Of a stretch of 64,000 nt of DNA, positions 52,012-59,538 are shown piece after piece. Location: positions 62,001 to 126,000 of the forward strand of contig JAUTCQ010000006.1 of the NCBI GenBank assembly GCA_030673845.1, in the 5' to 3' direction. Made by a program: the position numbers and the translations under genes. The notes beneath the pieces were generated by a model. It saw only the letters and a list, made by a program, of their open reading frames with translations. It had not been told where the DNA came from and did no database searches. This DNA is from Verrucomicrobiota bacterium JB022 (GTDB lineage: Bacteria; Verrucomicrobiota; Verrucomicrobiia; Opitutales; Oceanipulchritudinaceae). Position 1 is the stretch's first letter, and every line of letters begins with the position of its first letter.

Positions 52012-53064
52012 GTGAAAAGACTTGGCTGCATCTTGGCAATGATCTTGGGAACATGCGTGGCATGTGCCCAGGTCTTTTGGGGGTATGAAGACGAACGCTC
52101 GGCTTTTCGCGGCCTCGTCTGGGAAGCGCCGCTCGCGCATTTCGACGCGCCGAGCTACGAGGAATCGGTCGAGGCGATCTTCGGGGCCTTCGAGCATCGC
52201 ACGGGCAAGCAGCTTTCGCCCGGCGAGCGCCGGAGGGTGGGGATCAAGGTCTACACCAACTCCGGGCCCGGCCTGCGCACGCCGCAGGCGTTGACCCTCG
52301 CCGCCATCGAATCGCTTGAGCGTCGGGGCTTCCAGCGGGGCGAAATCTTTATCGTCGACCAGCGGGAGCGTGCGCTGAGGGATTCGGGCTACCTGCCGCT
52401 GCTCTCGCAACGCAGCGAGGTGGGTAACAATTTCCACGGCGTGCCGGTCATCTCGCTCGATACCGGGCGCTATTACAACAACCGCTGGTATTACGACAGC
52501 CCGCTGCCCAAGGAGGTGATCAACCCGCTGGGCCGGGTGGTGACGCCTGAGACCGACATCTCGGTCGAAGACCCGGAGGACCGCAAAAGCTACCTGCCCG
52601 AGCCGCTGCTGACCCAGGTCGACTTCTGGATCAATCTCCCGGTGGTGACGGATCACTCGTCGCTCGGCCTCAACGGGGCGATGGTCAATGCGACCCTCTG
52701 GAACGTGAGCAACAACAGCCGCTTTTTTGTCAGCTCCAGCAACGCGCCGGTGGCGGTGGCCGAAATTGCGGCCATCCCGGAGATGCAGGACACCTGGGCG
52801 CTGAGCATTGTGTCGCTCCAGTATTACCAGTTTATCGGCGGGCCCGCTTTCAACCACCTCTACGTGCGCTCGCAGCCGCGCCTGCTGGCGTCGGTCGACC
52901 CGGTGGTGCTCGACGCGGTGGTGGCGAAGGAGATCAGTGACGACCGCGAATCGGCCGGCTTTCGCCCGCTGCCCCGGTTGATGCCCCAGCTCGATTATGC
53001 CTACGAGCTGCAGCTGGGCGAGCCCTTGGCCGACCGGGCCAAGGTCTTCAAGCTCAAGCCTTGA
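52012..53064 (+). CDS. DUF362-like exported protein
   Basis: 350 residues from a GTG at 52012 that starts a neat 19-residue signal peptide ('KRLGCILAMILGTCVACA'); an ATG at 51973 is the other choice but overlaps the start codon of the divergent gene. 'RRVGIKVYTNSGPGLRTPQA' and 'DFWINLPVVTDHSSLGLNGA' resemble DUF362, a family of uncertain redox or metal-related role. No cysteine cluster of ferredoxin type is seen. Function unknown. Confidence 0.6.
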   Translation: MKRLGCILAMILGTCVACAQVFWGYEDERSAFRGLVWEAPLAHFDAPSYEESVEAIFGAFEHRTGKQLSPGERRRVGIKVYTNSGPGLRTPQALTLAAIESLERRGFQRGEIFIVDQRERALRDSGYLPLLSQRSEVGNNFHGVPVISLDTGRYYNNRWYYDSPLPKEVINPLGRVVTPETDISVEDPEDRKSYLPEPLLTQVDFWINLPVVTDHSSLGLNGAMVNATLWNVSNNSRFFVSSSNAPVAVAEIAAIPEMQDTWALSIVSLQYYQFIGGPAFNHLYVRSQPRLLASVDPVVLDAVVAKEISDDRESAGFRPLPRLMPQLDYAYELQLGEPLADRAKVFKLKP

Positions 53065-53178
53065 AAAACCACGTAAAAGGCTGGCTCCGTCTCCAGATTC
53101 TCCCGCTTTGCGGTTGCTTTATTTCTGCAAGCTGCCGAGAGTAGTCGATCCGCGAAGTCTGACTGACCACCGCTTCCC

Positions 53179-53553
53179 ATGGACTTGCAAGCATATCTAC
53201 CCGTCTTGGTGCAAATCCTCCTCGCCGTCGTGATGGCGCTGGGCATCATCATTGCCAGCCACATCTTCGGACAGCGTGCGGCTACCAGCCGCATCAAGGA
53301 CAGCGCCTACGAGTGCGGTCTCGAAGCCGAAGGCCCGCCTGAAGCCCGCTTCAGCGTCAAATTTTATGTGACGGCGATGTTGTTCATCCTGTTCGACATC
53401 GAAGTGGTTTTCCTGATCCCCGGCGTCCTGATCTACCGCGATTTCCTGAGCCAAAACCTGGCGATCTTCTGGCCGGTGATGGTCTTTGTGCTGTTGGTGG
53501 TGGCAGGGCTCGCCTACGAACTGCGCAAGGGCGCGCTGGAGTGGGACAAGTAA
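53179..53553 (+). CDS. nuoA: NADH-quinone oxidoreductase subunit A
   Basis: 124 residues with three TM helices and the diagnostic loop 'YECGLEAEGPPEARFSVKFY' plus 'LFILFDIEVVFLIP', the family signature. NuoA is a small membrane subunit of complex I near the quinone tunnel. The usual next gene, nuoB, is missing: a PTS-IIA/diadenylate-cyclase gene follows after 66 bp. The rest of complex I must be elsewhere. Confidence 0.95.
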   Translation: MDLQAYLPVLVQILLAVVMALGIIIASHIFGQRAATSRIKDSAYECGLEAEGPPEARFSVKFYVTAMLFILFDIEVVFLIPGVLIYRDFLSQNLAIFWPVMVFVLLVVAGLAYELRKGALEWDK

Positions 53554-53583
53554 ACACTGGCCCCGTGATGGGGTGATACGATT

Positions 53584-53598
53584 GGCCGACCGTCGGCC
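53584..53598. promoter_or_regulatory. 15-bp perfect palindrome before the diadenylate cyclase gene
   Basis: GGCCGAC-C-GTCGGCC, perfect 7-bp arms with one central base, lies 22 bp before the start codon. It could be an operator or a hairpin that occludes the ribosome site; no T-run follows, so it is not a typical terminator. Confidence 0.45.
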
Positions 53599-53619
53599 CA
53601 CCGCGGCGGCTGCAGCAGC

Positions 53620-54978
53620 ATGCGACTGGATCGTTACATCACGAAGACGCGGATCATCGAGATCGAGAGCCACGACCTGCGGGGCGCGCTGCTCGAACTG
53701 TTGAACGTGTCCCTCTTCCGGCTCTCCGACGAGCTGGACGCCAGCCGTATTGCCGACGATCTCGTCTCGCGCGAGCGCAACATGACGACCTACCTCGGGC
53801 ACGGGGTGGCCATGCCGCACTTGCGCGTGAAGATGAAGCGCCCCTACCTCTTCGCCATCGGGCGCGTGCCGGCGGGGCTCAAATTTGAGGGCGCGGAAGA
53901 CTACGACGAGGTGCGGCTGATCTTCCTCCTGCTCGCCTCCGAGGGGGAGAAGAACTACCTCAACGTGCTGGCCTCGCTCGCCCGGCTCTTCCGCGACCAG
54001 TTGATGGTGCAGAGCCTGATCGAAGCGCCTGACACGCAGACTTTTCAGGAGCGCGTCTTCATGGCCTTCGGCGGCCTGCTGGCCAAGCCGGAGCGCCGCC
54101 AGAACCGCTTCAACCGCATCATTTTGCGCGAGGCGGAGAAGATTGCCCGCGAGGCCAACTGCCAGGCCGTGCTCGTCTTCAGCGACACCTTTGCCGGAGG
54201 GATCGAGATGACGGACGACATCCCGAACTACCGCACGATCCTCGTCAGCCGGGCCGCGTCGGACCGCCTGCCCGCGAATTCTTCGGTCGAGGCGGTGGTC
54301 GAGGTGCGCAGTTTTTCGCGCCAACGCCTCTCGCAGGTGCGCAGCGCCATCCTGATCGGCCTCACTCGCGGTCTTTTCAAATACAGCGACCGCCTGTGCT
54401 GCGTCGGCGGCATCCCGTCGAGCAACCAGCTCGATACAGTGATGGTGGTCGATATCGAGCGCGAATTCCAGAGTGTGATCGACCGCGAAAACGACCTGCT
54501 GCCCAAAGACGTGAAGGTGGAAGTGGTCGAGCGCATGATCGCGATTGCGACCGAGCTGGCGGTGGAGGGCCGCGAAGGCAAGCCGGTGGGTACGTTGTTT
54601 GTGCTGGGCGACGCCCGGCGGGTCAACACGATGGTCAAGCCGCTCGTGCTCAACCCCTTTTACGGCTACCGCGAGGAAGAGCGCAACGTGCTCAACCCGT
54701 TCATGGACGAGACGATCAAGGAGTTTTCGGTCGTCGACGGCGGCTGGGTGATTCGGGGAGACGGCGTAATCGAGAGCGCCGGCAGCCTCATCCACGCACC
54801 CAGTGAATATTACGCCAACCTGCCCAGTGGCTACGGCTCGCGCCACAGCGCGGCGGCTGCGATTACCCAGGCGGCGGACTGCCTGAGCATCTGCGTCAGC
54901 GCCAGCACCGGGCAGGTAACGCTCTTCCGCAAGGGCGTGATGCTGCCTCTGCTCGACAAGCCCATCGGCGCAATTTAG
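53620..54978 (+). CDS. PTS EIIA-like domain fused to a PK_C-like and a DisA_N diadenylate cyclase domain
   Basis: 452 residues. Residues 15-155 look like a PTS EIIA-2 domain with 'GHGVAMPHLRV'; His67 is in the place of the phospho-histidine. About 165-285 resembles the pyruvate-kinase C-terminal-like domain seen in DacZ. Residues 305-440 match DisA_N: 'ELAVEGREGKPVGTLFVLGD', 'LVLNPFYGY', 'VVDGGWVIRGDGVIESAG', and 'GYGSRHSAAAAITQAADCL'. The catalytic motifs are DGG (usual DGA) and RHS (usual RHR). It would make c-di-AMP from two ATP, perhaps regulated by phosphorylation of the EIIA domain. Activity is unproved. Confidence 0.8.
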   Translation: MRLDRYITKTRIIEIESHDLRGALLELLNVSLFRLSDELDASRIADDLVSRERNMTTYLGHGVAMPHLRVKMKRPYLFAIGRVPAGLKFEGAEDYDEVRLIFLLLASEGEKNYLNVLASLARLFRDQLMVQSLIEAPDTQTFQERVFMAFGGLLAKPERRQNRFNRIILREAEKIAREANCQAVLVFSDTFAGGIEMTDDIPNYRTILVSRAASDRLPANSSVEAVVEVRSFSRQRLSQVRSAILIGLTRGLFKYSDRLCCVGGIPSSNQLDTVMVVDIEREFQSVIDRENDLLPKDVKVEVVERMIAIATELAVEGREGKPVGTLFVLGDARRVNTMVKPLVLNPFYGYREEERNVLNPFMDETIKEFSVVDGGWVIRGDGVIESAGSLIHAPSEYYANLPSGYGSRHSAAAAITQAADCLSICVSASTGQVTLFRKGVMLPLLDKPIGAI

Positions 54979-55073
54979 GCGGTGTCTGCGAGCCGGTATG
55001 GTAGACCGGAGAAGGCAGAAAAAGGGTCGGGAACGTGATGGATAGAGGCGGGGATCCGGGAGTCTGAAGTGGG

Positions 55074-55253
55074 TTTAACCACAAAAAGCACAGAAAACAC
55101 AAAAGGTGGGAGGACGTGACGCGGGTTCTGATCTTGAATTCAGGAGACGGGCAGAACGACCTACCATTTTAAAGCATGGGAGGAGAGACCAGAGACCGTC
55201 GCACACTCCAAGATATTTCCTGACTCTCTTCCTTTTGTGTTTTTTCTGGTAAA
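55074..55253. repeat. Phased tandem-inverted intergenic repeat C
   Basis: The left arm (55074-55106) is three approximate 10-bp words of the type CACARAAAA. The right arm (rc of 55231-55253) shares a 13-bp identical block AAAACACAAAAGG but has one unit fewer. The spacer of about 124 bp is unique. It lies between converging genes and accounts for most of 54979-55270, where no gene is seen. Confidence 0.68.
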
Positions 55254-55270
55254 CTCCCAGCGCCCGACTG

Positions 55271-56542
55271 CTACGACACGGCCTTGGCAGCGGCGACGAA
55301 GCGGCGGGCGGCTTCCTGCAGGTTGTCTTCGCTGAGGGTGCCGAAGCTGAGGCGCACGGCGTGGTGGGGCGCACCTTCGGCAAAGCAGAGGTCGCCGGGC
55401 ACGTAGATCACCTCGCGTTCGAGGCAGGCCTTGTAAAAGGGCGAGTCGATGCGGGTATCGAAGCCTTTGGGCCCCTCCAGCCACATCAGCAGACCGCCTT
55501 CGGGTGCCTCCCAGTGCCAGCCCAATTCCCGTAGGCCTGCGTCGATCAAGGCCTGCTGGAGCACCTGCATCTTGTGCTGGTAGTGGGGGCGCACGCGCTT
55601 GAGCTGCGTCTGGTATTCGCCGCGCTGCCACAGGCGTTCGAGCAGGGCCTGGGCGTAGTTGGCGGTGCCGAAGTCCTGGTGGCCCTTGATCCGCGCCATG
55701 CCTTCGATCCATTCGTGCTGGCGGCTGACGACGTAGCCTGTCTTGAGGCCGGAGGCGAAAGACTTCGAAAACGAACCGCTGTAGAGCAGGGGCAGGTCGT
55801 TCCACTCGGGCAGGCTCAACATGCTGCGCGCGGGGTAGGGGCGGCCAAAATACAGCTCGCGGTAGGCCATGTCTTCGATCACGGGCAGCGGCTGGCCGAG
55901 GCCGCGCAACAGCTCCGCGAGCCCCAGCTTGTCCGTCTCGTCGATGCTGCGGGCGGAGGGGTTGGCGAAGACGCCCATCAGGTAGAGCAGCTTCACGTGG
56001 CTCAGCTCGCGGGATTCGCGCAAGTCTTGTAGCAGCCCTTCCAGTGCGCCGAGGTCGATCCGGCCGTCCGGCCAGGTGGGCACCGACAGGGCGCGCACGC
56101 CGAGGCCGCGTAGCAGCTCCAGAAACACAAAATAGCTGGGGGCCTGCACCAGCACGATGTCACCCGGGTCGCAGAGTAGTTGCACGGTCAGGTAGAGCGC
56201 CTGTTGCGAGCCGTTGGTGATGAGCACCTCGCTGGTCGACACATCGAGGCCAGCTTCGCCGGGGAAGGCGCGCAACATCTCGAGCACGGCCTGTCGCAGG
56301 GCCGGGCGACCGCGGTTGAGCCCGTATTGCAGCGACTCCACCAGCCCGCCTTCGGCCAGGTCACGCGCGGCCTCGGCCACGGTATCGACGGGCAGCACCG
56401 CGTTGTCGGTAAAGCCGGCGGCGAGGGAGAGGATGCCGGGGTGTTCGAGCGCGGCCGTCATCAGGCGCGTAATCACGGGCTCGGCCTGCAGTTGGCGTTG
56501 GCCGAGGGTGGCGTAGGGCAAGGTGGATCGTTGGGCCGACAT
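55271..56542 (-). CDS. PLP-dependent aminotransferase, class I/II (2-aminoadipate/MocR-like without HTH)
   Basis: 423 residues from 56542, which follows AGGAGG. 'SLQYGLNRGRPALRQAVLEM' and 'ITNGSQQALYLTVQLLCDPG' are the typical N-terminal and PLP-phosphate regions; 'YSGSFSKSFASGLKTGYVV' holds the Schiff-base Lys in the SxxK form, and 'VRLSFGTLSEDNLQE' the carboxylate-binding Arg. It resembles the 2-aminoadipate or MocR catalytic domain, but has no GntR-type DNA-binding domain. The amino-acid substrate is unknown. Confidence 0.88.
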   Translation of the reverse strand: MSAQRSTLPYATLGQRQLQAEPVITRLMTAALEHPGILSLAAGFTDNAVLPVDTVAEAARDLAEGGLVESLQYGLNRGRPALRQAVLEMLRAFPGEAGLDVSTSEVLITNGSQQALYLTVQLLCDPGDIVLVQAPSYFVFLELLRGLGVRALSVPTWPDGRIDLGALEGLLQDLRESRELSHVKLLYLMGVFANPSARSIDETDKLGLAELLRGLGQPLPVIEDMAYRELYFGRPYPARSMLSLPEWNDLPLLYSGSFSKSFASGLKTGYVVSRQHEWIEGMARIKGHQDFGTANYAQALLERLWQRGEYQTQLKRVRPHYQHKMQVLQQALIDAGLRELGWHWEAPEGGLLMWLEGPKGFDTRIDSPFYKACLEREVIYVPGDLCFAEGAPHHAVRLSFGTLSEDNLQEAARRFVAAAKAVS

Positions 56543-56602
56543 ACGGTCCTCCTTTTCTGCGCTCGCCATGGGGAGATGGCAACCCTAGCGTGATCCGCCT
56601 GC

Positions 56603-57463
56603 ATGGATTGGTTCCGAATTGTTGCCCTGTTGCTCGCCCTGTATCTCCTGTTCAACCTTGTGCTTTGGCTGGTTGCGCCACGGCTGGTCTTCCCGGCGCC
56701 GGAGCCTTCCTACACCTTTGCGGAGCCGCTTTACCGCCGGCTGGAGCTGCCGGGGGGCGCCGGGCAGTTTGTTCTGACGCTGCAGGAGCCGTCGCCGGCG
56801 GAGGTGATCCAGCGGCTGCCGGGGGCGGAAGAGCGGGTCGTGCTCTACTTCCATGGCAACGCGACCGACCTGGGCTACGTGCAGCGCCGGATTGATGCCC
56901 TCAAGGCCTACGGCTTCACCGTCTGCGCGCCCGATTACCCCGGGTACGGCCAGAGCGGCGGCAAGGCGAGCGAGTCCGGCACCTTGGCCACGGCGGAAGC
57001 CAGCTACCAGTATTTGCTCGATCAGGGCTACGAGCCGCAGCAGATCGTGATCTGGGGGCGCTCGCTGGGCAGCGGACCGGCTTGCCATCTTGCCTCCCAA
57101 GTGCCCTGCGACCGCCTGATCCTCGAAACGGCGTTCGCCAGCATCGTGCGGGTGAAGTTCCCTTTCCGCATCACCTTCTGGGACATGTTCGACAACCTCG
57201 CCCGCGCAAGGGACATCCAATGCCCGGCCCTGGTGCTCCACGGCAAGCAGGATCGTATTGTGCCTTTTGACCACGCGGAGAAGCTGGCGGCGGCGCTCGC
57301 CGGGCCGGTCGAGACGCTCTACGCCGACACGGCTGGACACAATGATTTGCCCGACGTGGCCGGTACGCTATATTGGGAGACGGTTCTTAACTTTGCAGTC
57401 GGCCAGCCCCCTCAACCGTTGGTCGTGCCTGTCTCCGCCCAATTCTCCACCCTCGAAGACTAG
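56603..57463 (+). CDS. Membrane-anchored alpha/beta hydrolase (ABHD13/BEM46-like)
   Basis: 286 residues. One N-terminal TM helix (about 5-27) anchors the hydrolase domain. 'VLYFHGNATDLGYV' is the oxyanion strand, 'YPGYGQSGG' follows, and 'WGRSLGSGPA' gives the nucleophile Ser in a GxSxG elbow; 'LVLHGKQDRIVPF' has the acid, and 'ADTAGHNDLPD' the His. ABHD13/BEM46 relatives are of uncertain substrate. It is divergent from the aminotransferase and lies 6 bp before the DJ-1 gene, so the two may be co-transcribed. Confidence 0.83.
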   Translation: MDWFRIVALLLALYLLFNLVLWLVAPRLVFPAPEPSYTFAEPLYRRLELPGGAGQFVLTLQEPSPAEVIQRLPGAEERVVLYFHGNATDLGYVQRRIDALKAYGFTVCAPDYPGYGQSGGKASESGTLATAEASYQYLLDQGYEPQQIVIWGRSLGSGPACHLASQVPCDRLILETAFASIVRVKFPFRITFWDMFDNLARARDIQCPALVLHGKQDRIVPFDHAEKLAAALAGPVETLYADTAGHNDLPDVAGTLYWETVLNFAVGQPPQPLVVPVSAQFSTLED

Positions 57464-57469
57464 TTTCCC

Positions 57470-58012
57470 ATGGCCCAAGCTCTTGTTATTATCGCCCCCG
57501 GATTTGAAGAAATGGAGGCCGCCGCGCCGATCGACCTCCTGCGCCGCGCCGACCTGAAAGTCGTCGTCGCGACCACGCACGACGAACTCCTGACCGAAGG
57601 CCGCAACCAGATGCGCTGGCAGGCGGATGCCTTTCTGGAAGAAGTCGCCGATGAGACCTACGACGCCGTGATCGTCCCCGGCGGCCCCAGCCACAAAGTG
57701 CTGCGAGGTAACCCACTCGTGCACAAGATCCTGCAAACGCAGGCCGAGAGTGGTCGCCTGATCGGGGCCATCTGCGCCGCTCCGCTGGTGCTGCTCGATG
57801 CGGGCGTCCTGGGCGGCAAGCGCTACACCGCCCACTTTTCCGCCGCCGAAGAGCTGAGCGAGATCGACGAAAACTCTGCGGTGGTGATCGACGGGCAACT
57901 CATCACTAGCCGTGGTGCCGGCACGGCCACACGCTTTGGCCTCGCCCTCGTCGCCGCCCTCTGCGGAGCCGACAAGGAGAACGAAATCGCGAAAAGCATC
58001 TGCTACCTGTAA
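57470..58012 (+). CDS. DJ-1/PfpI (ThiJ/YajL) family protein
   Basis: 180 residues. 'IIAPGFEEMEAAAP' contains the conserved Glu that hydrogen-bonds the catalytic Cys; 'VIVPGGP' and 'GAICAAPLVLLDAG' hold the nucleophile-elbow Cys. This is the DJ-1/YajL set of residues, so a role in oxidative-stress defence or repair of damaged proteins is plausible. It starts 6 bp after the hydrolase stop codon and converges on the TolB-like gene across repeat D. Confidence 0.9.
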   Translation: MAQALVIIAPGFEEMEAAAPIDLLRRADLKVVVATTHDELLTEGRNQMRWQADAFLEEVADETYDAVIVPGGPSHKVLRGNPLVHKILQTQAESGRLIGAICAAPLVLLDAGVLGGKRYTAHFSAAEELSEIDENSAVVIDGQLITSRGAGTATRFGLALVAALCGADKENEIAKSICYL

Positions 58013-58027
58013 GGATAGGAAATTTGG

Positions 58028-58189
58028 AACAGGAGTTAAAAGGAGTGAAAAAGAGTTCCCAGCCAGGGAATTATAGAAGGTAGCGAAGGTAAATCAGAAA
58101 GAGGTATACCTGACTGCCTCGCGTTCTCTGTTCCCTCCCGTCAGAAGCTTGTGTAGAAACTCCTTTTAACTCTTTTTAACTCCTGTTCA
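58028..58189. repeat. Phased tandem-inverted intergenic repeat D (clearest member)
   Basis: The left arm (58028-58060) and the reverse complement of the right arm (58157-58189) match at 29 of 33 positions, starting with 15 identical bases (GAACAGGAGTTAAAA). The left arm contains three exact 10-bp units CAGGAGTTAA, AAGGAGTGAA, AAAGAGTTCC. The spacer is 96 bp. It fills the gap between converging genes. Confidence 0.8.
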
Positions 58190-58202
58190 ATCCATCCCCT
58201 TC

Positions 58203-59414
58203 CTACCGGCCGAGGTAGATGACGTCGGCCATTTCGCTGTTGGGGAAGTTGTTGGGGCTGAGGACGGTGGATTTGCCGGTCTCGGTGTCGAGCACCATCA
58301 GGCGGGCGCGTTGCTTGGTGCGCTCGGTGTAGATGAGGTGGCGCCCGTCGTTGAGCCAGATGGGGTGGACGGCGTCGCCGGGGCCGCGGCTGACCCAGGT
58401 GCTCTTGCCTTCGGAGAAGCTGTAGATCGCAACTTCGAATTCGCCGCCGGCGGCCGCCGTGAAGGCGATCTTGTCGCCATCGACGGGGTTCCAGGAGGGC
58501 TCGGAGCAGTTGCCGCTGAGGTTGGTGGGCAGGCGGCGGGCTCCTTGGCCGTTGGCGTTGATCGTGTAGATCTGGGGGGAGCCGGCCTCATCGGAGGTGT
58601 AGGCGATGCGTTGGCCGTCGGGGGACCAGGTGGGGTCGGCCTCGAGGCCGCGCGTGCTGGTGAGGCGTTGCAGGCCGGAGCCGTCGGCCCGCGCCACGTA
58701 AAGCTCGGAGTTGCCGCTGCCGCTGAGGATCATGGCCACGCGGTCGCCGTTGGGGCTGTAGCTGGGGCCGGTGTTTACGCCGCGGAAGCTGGCGAAGACC
58801 TTGCGCTCGCCGTTGGCGAGGTTGATGCGGTAGATGTCGGGGAAGCCGTTGCGGTGGTAGCTGGTGTAGAGCAGCGAAGAGCCGTCGGGCGAGATGTCGG
58901 GCACGAGGCACTCGGACTTGTCGGAAGTGAGTTGGCGGGCCTCGCGGAAGAGCAGATCGCTCACGTAGATTTCGCGCTCGCCGGTGCGGCGGGAGACAAA
59001 GGCGAGGCGTGAATTGAAGAAGCCGCGCCCGGTTTCGGAGGTGCGGGCGACGCCGTAGTCGGCAGCCTTCGCCAGCGCTTCGCTCCAGCTGCGGCCGGAG
59101 AAGCTTTGGCGTGCCAGCTCCTGCCCATTGCTGAGGATGGCGATGGCGACGTTGTTGCCCTGCCCGCGCTCAAAGCGGAAGGTAAACTGCGTGCGCCCGC
59201 TGGCTTTGACGTCGTAACCGCCGTGCAGGCGGAAGGCCTGGCGGGCCAGCTCCAGCGACGCATCGTCGTTGGCCTCAAGCGTGAGGCTGATGCGCTGTAC
59301 ATTACCAGAGACAGTCCCGATGTTGTCACCCTGGGCGCGCAAGGGGGAAAACCCCAGCATCGCCAACAGGATCAAACCCATTACGTAGCTCAACACATTC
59401 CGATACACTCGCAT
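58203..59414 (-). CDS. TolB-like periplasmic beta-propeller protein
   Basis: 403 residues from 59414, the start of the signal peptide ('YVMGLILLAMLGFSPLRAQ'). A short N-domain precedes a six-bladed PD40/WD40-type propeller with 'ISPDGSSLLYTSYHRNGFPD', 'YSPNGDRVAMIL', 'WSPDGQRIAYTSDEAGSPQI' repeats. The layout matches TolB, the periplasmic part of the Tol-Pal envelope system, but no tolA, tolQ, tolR or pal gene is present here, so the exact name is not given. Some TolB-like propellers have other partners. Confidence 0.8.
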   Translation of the reverse strand: MRVYRNVLSYVMGLILLAMLGFSPLRAQGDNIGTVSGNVQRISLTLEANDDASLELARQAFRLHGGYDVKASGRTQFTFRFERGQGNNVAIAILSNGQELARQSFSGRSWSEALAKAADYGVARTSETGRGFFNSRLAFVSRRTGEREIYVSDLLFREARQLTSDKSECLVPDISPDGSSLLYTSYHRNGFPDIYRINLANGERKVFASFRGVNTGPSYSPNGDRVAMILSGSGNSELYVARADGSGLQRLTSTRGLEADPTWSPDGQRIAYTSDEAGSPQIYTINANGQGARRLPTNLSGNCSEPSWNPVDGDKIAFTAAAGGEFEVAIYSFSEGKSTWVSRGPGDAVHPIWLNDGRHLIYTERTKQRARLMVLDTETGKSTVLSPNNFPNSEMADVIYLGR

Positions 59415-59538
59415 GGTCAGGAATATGGGCCACGTTGCGCCACTCCGCAAATCAAATGCCCGTTGACAGACTGGACCGGTCGGACTACCGCTGAACCTTC
59501 AGGCCGCGCAAGCGCCCGCAATTTTTCCGATTTTTCCC

